This document shows positions 26,809 to 35,114 of a stretch of 64,000 bases of DNA, piece after piece. Source of the stretch: Rhizobiaceae bacterium. GTDB taxonomy: Bacteria; Pseudomonadota; Alphaproteobacteria; Rhizobiales; Rhizobiaceae. Every line of letters starts with the position of its first letter. Within the stretch, counting starts at the first letter, position 1. Below the pieces are notes generated by a model. It was given only the letters and a program-made list of their open reading frames with translations, ran no database searches and was not told the origin of the DNA. A program made the position numbers and the translations under genes. The stretch lies in contig JARGOX010000027.1 of NCBI GenBank assembly GCA_029233925.1, positions 1 to 64,000 on the forward strand, written 5' to 3'.

Positions 26809-27099
26809 ATGAGTGCCTATGTTATCGTTGACACGAAAATCACAGACGCAGATGCCTATGAGGGCTACAAGGCGCTTGCCCGGCCCCTGGTTGAAAAACA
26901 TGGTGGCATTTATCGCGCCCGGGGAGGGGAGATGGATCTGGTGGAGACGGAACTGTGGGCACCCACCCGCATCGTTCTTTTGGAGTTTCCGGACATGGCC
27001 AGTGCGCGGGCCTTCATAAACAGTGATGAATACGCGCCGATCAAAGCCATTCGTCACGCGAATGCCGAATGCACGACGGTGATTTTTGAAGGGGTTTGA
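26809..27099 (+). CDS. DUF1330 family protein (cargo gene in phage cassette)
   Basis: The 96-residue protein has the DUF1330 pattern, a small ferredoxin-like alpha/beta barrel. It opens with YVIVDTKITDADAYEGYK, contains VEKHGGIYRARGG in the middle and FPDMASARAFINSDEY near the end. These proteins are ordinary bacterial proteins of unknown role and not virion parts. The ATG at 26809 has a strong GGAGAGGAGAT site. The gene lies in a gap between virion genes with its own terminator downstream, the arrangement of a phage moron. Its base composition is not obviously foreign. Confidence 0.8.
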   Translation: MSAYVIVDTKITDADAYEGYKALARPLVEKHGGIYRARGGEMDLVETELWAPTRIVLLEFPDMASARAFINSDEYAPIKAIRHANAECTTVIFEGV

Positions 27100-27133
27100 T
27101 CCGGCCTGAACAGGTTTCGTTTCAGCATGCAGT

Positions 27134-27160
27134 GGGGTGGCCAATGGGCTGCCCCTTTTT
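27134..27160 (+). terminator. Intrinsic terminator after the DUF1330 gene
   Basis: GGGGTGGCC and GGGCTGCCCC pair with two wobbles around a 4-base loop and are followed at once by five T residues and CG. This is a good intrinsic terminator on the plus strand, 35 bases after the DUF1330 stop. Confidence 0.75.
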
Positions 27161-27327
27161 CGTTTCCGGGTCGGAAAATACCCCGTGGGCTTCCTTCAGC
27201 GATTTTTCCTTTCGGATTGCAGGAGATAATTCGATTGAATTCTTCTGTGCCCAGCCTGCAGACAAGTCACCGAAGGCCATGCGCGGGTTTGAGATAATGT
27301 CGTAACTACAATCAGAAGGACATTTCC

Positions 27328-27804
27328 ATGTCGGATAGGATAAACGCCGATCCAGCAGCTCTGGCTGCTGCCATCTACAAAAGAATGAGCCAAAGATTGG
27401 ATGAGGAACCGGGTGCTGTCTACGATGCACCAGGCTATCGCTCTGCGCCGAACGGTTCGCGAACGCAGCATACAGGCCAGCCGCTTCCACAGGGGCGCCG
27501 TGGCGACCGGAGGAGCGGACAAATAAAAGCAGGGCCCTTCGCTGGTGGAGATGGAAGCAATCGCATCTCCCCACAAACAGATGATACGGCGGATGCGAAA
27601 CAGAAAATACTGGCGGCACTGATGGCGTCCGGGATATCGGATCAAACACATGGCCAAAATGCTCAGGCAGTCGGACATCAGGGTCCAAAGAGGCCCGACA
27701 ATGCTCAGACAAAAACGGCGTCCAGCGAAAATCCATTTTTGACCGGCGGACAAAGGGCCGTACTCCAGGCTTTGCTGGAGCGGCAAATGAGGCAAATATC
27801 CTAG
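27328..27804 (+). CDS. Disordered phage protein of unknown function
   Basis: The 158-residue protein is not recognised. It starts with a helical segment (PAALAAAIYKRMSQRLDE) and continues with a long polar, Gly/Gln/Arg-rich disordered middle. It ends with a short helix (TGGQRAVLQALLERQMRQ). An AGAAGGA ribosome site precedes the ATG. Position between internal virion genes and the tail fibre suggests a minor virion or assembly protein. The coding call rests on the ribosome site, intact frame and fit to the gene array. Confidence 0.5.
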   Translation: MSDRINADPAALAAAIYKRMSQRLDEEPGAVYDAPGYRSAPNGSRTQHTGQPLPQGRRGDRRSGQIKAGPFAGGDGSNRISPQTDDTADAKQKILAALMASGISDQTHGQNAQAVGHQGPKRPDNAQTKTASSENPFLTGGQRAVLQALLERQMRQIS

Positions 27805-27970
27805 TTGGCATCACGTGTATTGCTCCTGTTGAGGTGATGCGCAGGTTTTGATGTTTCAGTCTCGCCTATGCCAAAGTTCCTTTGGAAAAATCTATTTCGT
27901 TTGTGCTTTGGGTTTTTCCACCCCAACCCAATTCAGGCTCGCTTATGCGGGCCATTTTTCAAGCGAGGTC

Positions 27971-28897
27971 ATGGAGATGCCAAGAAACGGATCCGGTGTC
28001 TATTCAAAGCCGGCGAATGCAACGGCCACCGCAGGCACAAAAATCGAGTCTGCGCATTTCAATACATTGATTGACGATATTGCCGCTGATCTGAACGCAG
28101 CGCGTCCAGTTGTTGCCGGCGGCACCGGTGTCACCTCAATTGCAGCGTTCAAGACCGCATGCAATCTGGTGATTGGAACAGACGTCCAAGCCTATAATGC
28201 AGATTTGACTGCCATTGCCGGATTGACCAGTGCAGCCGACAGCTTGCCCTATTTTACCGGATCGGGCACAGCGTCCCTGGCCGATTTGTCTCCCTTCGGA
28301 CGAACCCTGATTGACGATCTATCTCCTGCAAATGCGCGAACCACACTCGAACTTGAAACAATTGGCCAGGCCGAAGCAGAAGCAGGAACGGCGACAACGA
28401 CAAGGGCTTTCACGGCGCAGAGGGTGAAGCAGGCTATCATGGCTTTGGCTGGGGGTAGCGGTGTTCCAAGTGCTGTTGTTGAGGATCAGAAACCATCCGG
28501 CACGGCCGGTGGAACCAGTGTTACAGGGATGTGGGCAACCCGTGTTCTAAATACCAAGGTTTATGATCCAGAGAGTTCAGTTACACTTGCTTCAAACCAA
28601 GTTACAGTGACCAATGATGGCTGGATAGAATGGGAATCAACTTTCCAAGGAACGGGCGAAACACAAACGCGGCTGTACAACGTTACAGACAATGTTGTTG
28701 CGGGAGTTGGTACATCATTTTACAGTACGACTTCAAATATTGAAACAACAATTCATGGTGGTGGAGCACCCGTATTGGCTGGAAAGATGTATAGAATTGA
28801 ATATAGAGCTGGCTCGGTGCGATCAAATACAGGATTGGGTAACGACGCTGATTACGGCACAGAAGTCTACACAAGACTGAAGTATTGGAACGTATAA
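27971..28897 (+). CDS. Phage tail fibre / tailspike-like protein
   Basis: The 308-residue protein has an N-terminal segment (NGSGVYSKPANATATAGTKI) seen at the start of podoviral tail fibres that attach to the virion. It is followed by an Ala/Thr/Gly-rich shaft with GGTGVTS-type phrases. The C-terminal 130 residues are beta-rich, aromatic and A+T-rich in base use, and probably form the receptor-binding tip. It should determine which cells the particle attaches to. The ATG at 27971 with GAGG upstream was chosen over a longer frame from 27848, whose extra 41 residues lack the family start. The change in composition toward the 3' end suggests an exchanged tip. Confidence 0.65.
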   Translation: MEMPRNGSGVYSKPANATATAGTKIESAHFNTLIDDIAADLNAARPVVAGGTGVTSIAAFKTACNLVIGTDVQAYNADLTAIAGLTSAADSLPYFTGSGTASLADLSPFGRTLIDDLSPANARTTLELETIGQAEAEAGTATTTRAFTAQRVKQAIMALAGGSGVPSAVVEDQKPSGTAGGTSVTGMWATRVLNTKVYDPESSVTLASNQVTVTNDGWIEWESTFQGTGETQTRLYNVTDNVVAGVGTSFYSTTSNIETTIHGGGAPVLAGKMYRIEYRAGSVRSNTGLGNDADYGTEVYTRLKYWNV

Positions 28898-29226
28898 AAA
28901 TTGGAAAAAAATTGAAAGGAATTTCAGGGTAAATATAGATTATGTTTTTGCCTAGCTGAAATGGTTCAAATGTAGATTTATGTTGCCATTAATATTTTCA
29001 GAATTCTATATTGATCGAAATTCAAAAATTAGCAATTCCTCATTATTTATACAGCGCTGCTAATTAACTTATCCAGCCGAATATGGCAAAGAACTGCATT
29101 GAAAATTCTGCATCAATTTCAAAATTGAAATTTTTGAGATCACTGGTGCTGACGGGAATAGGAAATATTGATTACGGAATTTTGCTCCTATAAAATGGTT
29201 TTGCATTCCAAATAATGGGGGCTTCC
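28898..29226. other. A+T-rich intergenic region between tail fibre and FkbM gene
   Basis: About 330 bases, strongly A+T-rich compared with flanking phage genes, with no reading frame or hairpin of note. It probably carries the promoter of the FkbM gene and marks one edge of an inserted segment. Confidence 0.45.
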
Positions 29227-29970
29227 ATGGGTATTGCAAGAAAGTTCATGCAGCGAATTCAAAAATTTAATTTGCTTGAATTTACACACTTCATCTCAAG
29301 ATCAGATCCGAATATTCTCGAAATTGGAGCGAATGACGGCCTAACCACCGACAAATTTGTCGGTATATTTCCCGACGCAAAAATATACTGTTTTGAACCT
29401 GACTGGCGAGCACTACAACTGTTTGAAAAAAGAAAATTTGGTGATCAGATTCACCTTTTCAATTGTGCGGTTTGTGACGTTGACGGAACCGTTGGCTTTT
29501 TCGCAAGCGATGGCGCGCCTGATATTATCCCTGATAACATGGATGTATCCAAAGGCTGGCATTGTTCTGGGTCAATTAAAGAACCTACAGGGCATTTAGA
29601 GATGCACAAGTGGTGTAGGTTTGATGCGAGAAACAACGTACCTGCAGCACGGTTGGATACTTGGGCTGGTGAATTCCTTGAAGCGGACACAGAAATCGAT
29701 TTGATTTGGATGGACGTACAGGGGGCTGAAGCCGAAGTCTTTGAAGGTGCAAAAAACACACTGAATCGTGTACAATATATTTTTACTGAATATTCTGATC
29801 GAGAATTATACAAAGACCAGCCAAATCTTAATCGCATCAGCGAGTTATTACCTGACTTTCGTCTGGTGAATGTACTGGGCGGCGATGCATTATTTCAACA
29901 TGCGTCACTTAGCGAAAAGTCGCGGAAACTATCCCGCCTACTTCTCCCGAGAAAGTACGCCCACCAATAA
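29227..29970 (+). CDS. FkbM-family methyltransferase (cargo gene in phage cassette)
   Basis: The 247-residue SAM-dependent methyltransferase resembles the FkbM family. The SAM site is ILEIGANDGLTTDKF near residue 35, then IYCFEPDWRAL, and IDLIWMDVQGAEAEVFEGA near residue 160 is the family signature. Related enzymes O-methylate sugars in surface polysaccharides or small molecules. The gene is clearly more A+T-rich than its phage neighbours, has an A+T-rich leader and is closed by its own terminator, so it looks like a recently gained moron that may modify the cell surface. The start at 29227 has GGGGG six bases upstream; an in-frame ATG at 29215 has none. Confidence 0.82.
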   Translation: MGIARKFMQRIQKFNLLEFTHFISRSDPNILEIGANDGLTTDKFVGIFPDAKIYCFEPDWRALQLFEKRKFGDQIHLFNCAVCDVDGTVGFFASDGAPDIIPDNMDVSKGWHCSGSIKEPTGHLEMHKWCRFDARNNVPAARLDTWAGEFLEADTEIDLIWMDVQGAEAEVFEGAKNTLNRVQYIFTEYSDRELYKDQPNLNRISELLPDFRLVNVLGGDALFQHASLSEKSRKLSRLLLPRKYAHQ

Positions 29971-29996
29971 GAAATCTCGGAAGTCAATTTATTACT

Positions 29997-30020
29997 AGGC
30001 TCCCTAACGGGGGCCTTTTT
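29997..30020 (+). terminator. Intrinsic terminator after the FkbM gene
   Basis: AGGCTCCC and GGGGGCCT form an 8-base-pair stem (one wobble) around a TAAC loop, followed by TTTTT. It is a textbook intrinsic terminator, 26 bases after the FkbM stop and 25 bases before the endolysin start. Confidence 0.8.
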
Positions 30021-30044
30021 CGTATCAAATTACAGGAAATCACC

Positions 30045-30737
30045 ATGGCTATGAAAACAAGCCGTGAGGGGCTGATTGAAATCGCCTCTCACGAGGGTAT
30101 TGTGACGTCTCCCTACAAGGACAGTGTGGGTATATGGACGGTGGGAATTGGGCATACAGCCTCTGCCGGAGCGCCGGATCCGGCAAAGAACAGGCGAGAC
30201 TATTCCATTGACGAGATCATGGAAATATTCGCCCGGGACATCGCCCGGTTTGAAAATCGGGTCAATGCAGCGTTCAAGGTAAAACCGACACAAGCGCAAT
30301 TCGATGCTGCTGTCTCCTTTGATTACAACACGGGTGGTATCAACAGGGCTGGCTGGCTCAAGGATTTCAATGCTGGCAATGCAAGCGCAGCCAGGCGAGC
30401 CTTCATGCGATGGTGCAAGCCACCACAGATCATTCCTCGGCGACAGAAGGAATGCGATCTGTTTTTCGAAGGCCGGTATTCAAGCGCCGGGAAAGCCAAT
30501 TTGTACCCAGCCCTCAACGGCAAGGTGCATTGGGCGCAGGGAAGGCAGGTCGATATAGCCGCTTTGCTGAATGGGGCTTTTCCACCGCCTGCAGTAACGA
30601 GAGACGCGCCCACTGTGAAGCCGTCTTCGCATAAATCACCGGGTGAAACCTTGCCCGCCAAGCCAAAACACCAATGGCGCCGGCTGGTGGAAATTTTTGC
30701 TCTGATATTCAATATTTTATTCGGGAAAAGATCATGA
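30045..30737 (+). CDS. GH24 endolysin (T4-type lysozyme) with C-terminal hydrophobic tail
   Basis: This is a muramidase that cleaves peptidoglycan at the end of the lytic cycle. The catalytic pattern Glu-X8-Asp-X5-Thr is complete (Glu17, Asp26, Thr32) in HEGIVTSPYKDSVGIWTVGIGHT-type context, and SFDYNTGG near residue 90 is also typical. After the lysozyme domain (to about residue 165) there is a Pro/Lys-rich linker and a hydrophobic segment at about residues 211-226, near the C-terminus. There is no N-terminal signal, so release depends on a holin. The stop overlaps the next start by four bases (ATGA). All catalytic residues are present. Confidence 0.88.
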   Translation: MAMKTSREGLIEIASHEGIVTSPYKDSVGIWTVGIGHTASAGAPDPAKNRRDYSIDEIMEIFARDIARFENRVNAAFKVKPTQAQFDAAVSFDYNTGGINRAGWLKDFNAGNASAARRAFMRWCKPPQIIPRRQKECDLFFEGRYSSAGKANLYPALNGKVHWAQGRQVDIAALLNGAFPPPAVTRDAPTVKPSSHKSPGETLPAKPKHQWRRLVEIFALIFNILFGKRS

Positions 30738-30937
30738 CCAAATATTTCAAACCCAAATCACTCACCTGGTGGACGGGATTTATTGCCTTGTTGACCGGCG
30801 TTATCGTGGCTATCGGAAGCGAGGTGCAGGCACTGGCTCCGACGGCCAATGTTCTCAAGGCCATGACCGATATCCCTCCAGCAGCCATGATTTCCTTTGG
30901 ACTTGGCATTATCGGTTTGCGTGGGAAGGACGGATAG
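30734..30937 (+). CDS. Small two-helix holin-like membrane protein
   Basis: The 67-residue protein has two probable transmembrane segments (residues about 12-30 and 48-62) joined by a short loop, with charged ends. It is translationally coupled to the endolysin gene and directly followed by a second holin-like gene. Size, topology and place fit a class II holin or lysis accessory protein. Frame and start follow from the ATGA overlap. The exact lysis role is inferred. Confidence 0.6.
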   Translation: MTKYFKPKSLTWWTGFIALLTGVIVAIGSEVQALAPTANVLKAMTDIPPAAMISFGLGIIGLRGKDG

Positions 30938-31324
30938 ATGATTTTCAACGCAATACTGAGTTTTCTGGGTAATGGTGCGCTGAAGACCGTAACGCAGGGT
31001 ATTATTGAAGCTCGGCGCGATGTGCAGCGGGCCAGAAATGCAACTGAGCGTCTTGAAGCCGAGACAAATGTGGCGCAGTTGCAGGCCCAGCAGACTATTC
31101 TACTGGCTGAGCAGGGCAGTTGGATGACGCGGCCCATTCGTCCGCTCTTTGCTCTGCCATTCATCATCTACAATATGAAAATTGTGGTTTGGGACAAGGT
31201 TCTTGGTCTTGGAGTAACTGACGTTCTTTCAAATCAGATGATGCAGGTCGAGATGATCGTCATTGGTGCCTATTTTGTTGGCAGGCCTCTTGAAAAGGCG
31301 GCCCGCAGGTTAACCGGCGGATAA
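30938..31324 (+). CDS. 3TM-type holin (GTA_holin_3TM family)
   Basis: The 128-residue protein resembles the GTA_holin_3TM family. It has an amphipathic N-terminal part with a basic coiled stretch (ARRDVQRARNATERLEAE), then the family block WMTRPIRPLFALPFIIYNMKI and VWDKVLGLG, and further hydrophobic segments ending in VIGAYFVGRPLEK. Such proteins permeabilise the inner membrane to let the endolysin through and are known from alphaproteobacterial gene transfer agents and prophages. It begins immediately after the stop of the preceding small membrane protein. Confidence 0.75.
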   Translation: MIFNAILSFLGNGALKTVTQGIIEARRDVQRARNATERLEAETNVAQLQAQQTILLAEQGSWMTRPIRPLFALPFIIYNMKIVVWDKVLGLGVTDVLSNQMMQVEMIVIGAYFVGRPLEKAARRLTGG

Positions 31325-31402
31325 TGGATCCGTTGCACGAACCCCTGGACCACGGTGATCAACAAATTTTCAATCTTCAGTGCCCGAAGGAGCGCCTGTT
31401 TC

Positions 31403-31672
31403 ATGTCACAATTTGCACAAAGTGGAACTGGCCTGAAGACCCTCCTGACCGTTGGCAGCGCTTTCAGCGCAATAATCGTGGCAGCCGTTGGTTATGGTAT
31501 TCTGCAACACACGGTGGTGGCCAATGCTGACAATATTGATACGATTGAAATGCGTGTGGATCGGATCGAAAACAGGGCAGGGGATGTGCGCGAACGACTG
31601 ACCGGCATCGAAGTTTTGCAGCGTGAACAGTCAAAGACGTTGGAAAGGATATTGAGAGCCGTCGAGCGATGA
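31403..31672 (+). CDS. Small single-pass membrane protein with coiled coil (lysis accessory)
   Basis: The 89-residue protein has one transmembrane segment at about residues 12-32 (LTVGSAFSAIIVAAVGYGIL). A periplasmic or cytoplasmic coiled coil follows (MRVDRIENRAGDVRERLTGIEVLQREQ, residues 48-75). It is the last gene of the cassette and could be an i-spanin-like or holin-modulating protein; no lipoprotein partner was seen, so the spanin idea is weak. The ATG at 31403 follows an AAGGAG site 10 bases upstream. Confidence 0.5.
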   Translation: MSQFAQSGTGLKTLLTVGSAFSAIIVAAVGYGILQHTVVANADNIDTIEMRVDRIENRAGDVRERLTGIEVLQREQSKTLERILRAVER

Positions 31673-31975
31673 GGGCGGGGAACAGATTTTCTATTTGGCA
31701 AACAAGCGGATCTGCTCGGGTTTGATCTGCAGTGCATGTCGTTCGATGAACAAGCGCTCCATCAAACAAGCCGGACGGATCTGCGGAAGAAAATCCATGG
31801 AAGACTGTGAGCACCAAACCATGAGTGGAGATGCCAATTTACCACCTGAAAGGAAACGTGGTTTGTCAGAGCGGGATCGCATACACTTCGCGATTGCATC
31901 ACAATTCATGCCATGCAAGATACGGCCTGCCGGTTTTGCCGTGGGAAATTTGTATGTGTTCAAAGGGTATGGTGC
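31673..31975. other. Junction region between phage cassette and sugar-modification genes
   Basis: About 300 bases after the last lysis gene. A plus-strand frame ending at 31979 overlaps the next start as ATGA and could encode a short peptide of about 60 residues from an ATG at 31796. No family is recognisable and the segment may be a gene remnant. No integrase, tRNA or obvious att repeat was seen here. Confidence 0.35.
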
Positions 31976-32845
31976 ATGATGTTTCTGTATGAAAAGATTA
32001 AGGTAAAGCTGGCGAAAAAGCTTGGTCTGGGTTCCTTGGCAAGGAAGAACGCCGGCAACTACTCGATAACAGGGGCGAACCTGAAAGCCGCATCGGATAA
32101 CAACATTTATCCTGAATATGCATTGAAAGCCGCTCTCGATTTGAGGACTTTTTCGAACTTTCGACAAAATCCGCATTATACGCCCATTCTGGAACATGTA
32201 CGAAAAGCCCAGGCCCTTGCATACCTGGATCTGATCAAGAATGAGCATGGCATGTCTGCCCCGGATATTCTTGAAATCATAGAACCGCTCCAGCACATCG
32301 GTAATCCCAAAAAGGTGATACTGGATGGATTGGACATTCCGGTATCAACCACCGCGTTGCGGTATCTCTATGTCGCACTCGACATCAGGCAGCGATGCGG
32401 TGACCGTGTGCCGGTCGTCGCTGAAATCGGATGCGGATATGGCGGGCAGGCTGTTGTTCTCAGTCGGTTGATTGATATTGACAAATATTACTTCCTCGAC
32501 TTGTGGCAGGTAAATATGTTGATCCAAAGGTTCATTGAATCAGTCGACATCAATTTCGCCTATGAAACGCTGACTTTGAAGCAGATTGAAAAAGAAATAC
32601 GCTCCGATCTGATCATCTCTAACTACGCTTTCAGTGAATTGCCGCGGAAGATTCAACAGCCCTATTTCGACAAGATCATCAAATCATCCGACCATGGCTA
32701 TATGACGATGAACTCAGGTGTGGATGGTGTTTATGAAGGGGTGGCCGGGTTTGATCAAAATGAACTGCAGTCGATGATTCGCAATGCTGTGGTAACAGAA
32801 GAAAAGCCCAACACATCAGAAAAAAATTACATTATTTCCTGGTGA
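31976..32845 (+). CDS. Putative sugar O-methyltransferase
   Basis: The 289-residue protein looks like a SAM-dependent methyltransferase of the putative sugar O-methyltransferase type. A helical N-terminal part precedes VAEIGCGYGGQAVVLSRLID near residue 150, the SAM-binding loop. YYFLDLW follows, then SDLIISNYAFSELPR, a variant of the post-motif acidic or Asn-Tyr segment. These proteins are usually encoded in O-antigen or exopolysaccharide loci. The start at 31976 has AAGGG upstream and follows a translational overlap. Codon use is A+T-leaning, like the genes beside it. Confidence 0.7.
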   Translation: MMFLYEKIKVKLAKKLGLGSLARKNAGNYSITGANLKAASDNNIYPEYALKAALDLRTFSNFRQNPHYTPILEHVRKAQALAYLDLIKNEHGMSAPDILEIIEPLQHIGNPKKVILDGLDIPVSTTALRYLYVALDIRQRCGDRVPVVAEIGCGYGGQAVVLSRLIDIDKYYFLDLWQVNMLIQRFIESVDINFAYETLTLKQIEKEIRSDLIISNYAFSELPRKIQQPYFDKIIKSSDHGYMTMNSGVDGVYEGVAGFDQNELQSMIRNAVVTEEKPNTSEKNYIISW

Positions 32846-32913
32846 TTCAGATCGGCTGTGACGTGCCAAGCAGCCTGAGGTTTTTCAAATCTGAATTATC
32901 GGTGAAGGGACAG

Positions 32914-33918
32914 TCAGGTCTGGGCACACCTGATGACTTCGACCAATCTGTCACAGAAGTAATCCCATTCATTGTCTTCACGCGCCAGATAATCCGCCAG
33001 TATCCGGTCCCGGTTATGCTCCATTTCAGGGACATTGCCATCATCCAGCAGGTAGGCCAGGTTCTCTTTCATTTTCTGTCCTTTACGCGGATCATAACTC
33101 CAGACAGTCTGCGGAAATCCGTAGCCATCCCACCAGTCTTCATGTCCGGCAATCAGAAAGCCCTGGGTGAGAAACTCAAGTATGTTGGCGGGACCGGTTT
33201 CCGAATAGGACCCGGAAAAAACGATATTGTATTTTTGGGTAAACCGTCTCATGGACAGGGGGTTGTTCTTGTTGACCCAATTGACCACACCAAACTCCCG
33301 ACCCTGCCGGTAGCCCATCTCCAGTAAGAGATCGATTGCTGCCTGCGAGGATTTGCGCCAATCCTTGTGATAAATCATCATGCGATGGCGTGACATAAAT
33401 CCATTGCGGCTAAACTTTCTCTTCGGAATACGTCTGAAACGCTGCTTGTCTATCGGATGCGGGGCAACGACATAATTGCCACCTACCAACTGTTTGAAAT
33501 GCTCGACGTGGCCACAGGTCTCCGGGTCGCCGGATCTCAGTTTCCCCAAGGCAACATCATTGGATAATACGCAATACCCAGCAGCGCGTTTCAACAAAGG
33601 TTCGAGCGCACGCAAATCATCCACCGGGGCATCTATACCAAATTTGCCAAAAGTTGGGCTCGACCATCTGGCCGGAATAAGTGTGTCGTTCTCGACACCA
33701 ATTATTCTGTTTGTGTGATGATAGTTGTTGTTGGGCAGGCAAGTCACCAAGAGGTCGCGATTTTTAACCGGGGCTTTTTCCTTCCATTTTACAAAATCGA
33801 CATTTTGCCGGCCGAGCCGATTCACCAACCCCCAATAGACGTGGTGGGACAATTGCCCGTGCCAGTGTACTTTTCGTGGAAAGTGGTTCGGCGGTTTTGG
33901 AAATGAAACGTAAATCAT
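32914..33918 (-). CDS. Putative glycosyltransferase (GT-B-like), surface polysaccharide
   Basis: The 334-residue protein is not assigned to a precise family. It has an N-terminal HxGLVNRLG-type Rossmann start, a central basic region (PIDKQRFRRIPKRKFSRNGF), and a C-terminal half resembling GT-B enzymes: IVFSGSYSETGPANILEFLTQGFLIAGHEDW looks like the donor-site loop with its acidic residue. It was judged a glycosyltransferase from this loop and from the neighbours. The start at 33918 was preferred; an ATG at 33936 is possible. It lies on the minus strand between a methyltransferase and another glycosyltransferase. Confidence 0.5.
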   Translation of the reverse strand: MIYVSFPKPPNHFPRKVHWHGQLSHHVYWGLVNRLGRQNVDFVKWKEKAPVKNRDLLVTCLPNNNYHHTNRIIGVENDTLIPARWSSPTFGKFGIDAPVDDLRALEPLLKRAAGYCVLSNDVALGKLRSGDPETCGHVEHFKQLVGGNYVVAPHPIDKQRFRRIPKRKFSRNGFMSRHRMMIYHKDWRKSSQAAIDLLLEMGYRQGREFGVVNWVNKNNPLSMRRFTQKYNIVFSGSYSETGPANILEFLTQGFLIAGHEDWWDGYGFPQTVWSYDPRKGQKMKENLAYLLDDGNVPEMEHNRDRILADYLAREDNEWDYFCDRLVEVIRCAQT

Positions 33919-34196
33919 GGATCGGATGACTATCATGGCAACAGAAAAGATGCACTGTTACAGAAAGGAACATGCAATCTCAGAAACGAAATATGAGCCT
34001 GAAGGAGGTTTGGCTTTCGGAGGAATTATGGCAGTTTTATTCGAAAAAAATTGGCTTTGAGAAGTGCAAAGACAACCTGGAATAAAGACTATTCCAGCTT
34101 CCTGCGGATATTGCAGGTTGGGAGATGTCCAGTTTTGCAAGCAAATAACAGTTCCCAAAATAGGTCAGTCAATGGCTTGCCTTTTTATTGAACCAA

Positions 34197-35114
34197 TCAA
34201 CCGCCGAAAGATTTTCTTTTCAGGTACCGTACCATTCGAGGGAAACTGTTTTGGCTCGCCGGTTTGATACAGTGTCCAAACGCATCGACTGCCTGTTGCA
34301 ACTCCACTTCTTTTTTTGGAAATGAAAGAATTTTTCGGGTATTGAGTACTGGCATCAAGCATTTTTGAATTGGTCCCCTGTTGATGCCTCGTTCACCGCT
34401 GCCATCATCGCCGATATTGTTGCAATAGGTGCGAACCGGATTTACACACAAGCCATTATTGCGGAATATTGTTGCGTACCAAAAAATTGCCCAAGTGCTC
34501 ATTTTTCCGCTTATATTGTCCAGAACCTGCCCCGAATATTTTTCGTATCCGTCCATGTTAAAGCGAAAAATATCTTTGCGATCAAAATCTGACATTATCT
34601 TGTCGGCATCGCTCTCCAATTGGCCCCACCGGTTTCCCCAGGTTGCCCACCCCCAGCACACCATCAATCGCCAAAAAAAGGCATCCTGGTCTGTATCCAA
34701 ACGCATAGGGTAATTGTAACCACTGATGTGCCATATATTCGGATGAAACTGATAGTAGTCCAATGCCTTATTCATAAAGGTCAGAAATGCTGTGCTGACT
34801 ACAACATCATCTTCAAGAACAATGATCCGTCCATGCTCATTTATTACTTCGGTGATACCCTCTGTAATTGATCGAGCCAGTCCCCAGTTTTCCTCTCGCT
34901 TCACAATTGTCAAAGATTTGAACCCGGAAATATTTCTCAAGTATTGGCGAACCATTTCGACGTTTTCCGAAGCCTCGAAGTTTTTGGCTGCATCGCTGAA
35001 AATGTACACGTCGGATTGCGACGCAAGATCATCGCGCTTTAGCGATTCTATGGTCTGTTGAATGTGCCAAGGTCTGTTATAGGCGAAAATAACTATGGGA
35101 GCCAAACTGGACAT
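34197..35114 (-). CDS. Glycosyltransferase, GT-A fold (GT2/GNT-I-like)
   Basis: The 305-residue protein starts with APIVIFAYNRPWHIQQTIESL, the nucleotide-sugar-binding beginning of GT-A enzymes. A metal-binding DxD-type motif follows in GRIIVLEDDVVVSTAFL near residue 98 (Glu-Asp-Asp). HISGYNYPM and MVCWGWATWGNRW complete the likely acceptor region. It should transfer a sugar to a growing polysaccharide or lipid-linked acceptor at the cytoplasmic membrane. The start at 35114 removes 17 residues lacking family similarity and follows a GCGGAACA sequence. The gene is A+T-rich relative to the flanking housekeeping genes. Confidence 0.78.
   Translation of the reverse strand: MSSLAPIVIFAYNRPWHIQQTIESLKRDDLASQSDVYIFSDAAKNFEASENVEMVRQYLRNISGFKSLTIVKREENWGLARSITEGITEVINEHGRIIVLEDDVVVSTAFLTFMNKALDYYQFHPNIWHISGYNYPMRLDTDQDAFFWRLMVCWGWATWGNRWGQLESDADKIMSDFDRKDIFRFNMDGYEKYSGQVLDNISGKMSTWAIFWYATIFRNNGLCVNPVRTYCNNIGDDGSGERGINRGPIQKCLMPVLNTRKILSFPKKEVELQQAVDAFGHCIKPASQNSFPRMVRYLKRKSFGG

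Noticed and set aside
31691-32296. Minus-strand reading frame of 201 codons
   Set aside because: It overlaps the sugar methyltransferase gene on the other strand and shows no family pattern or ribosome site.
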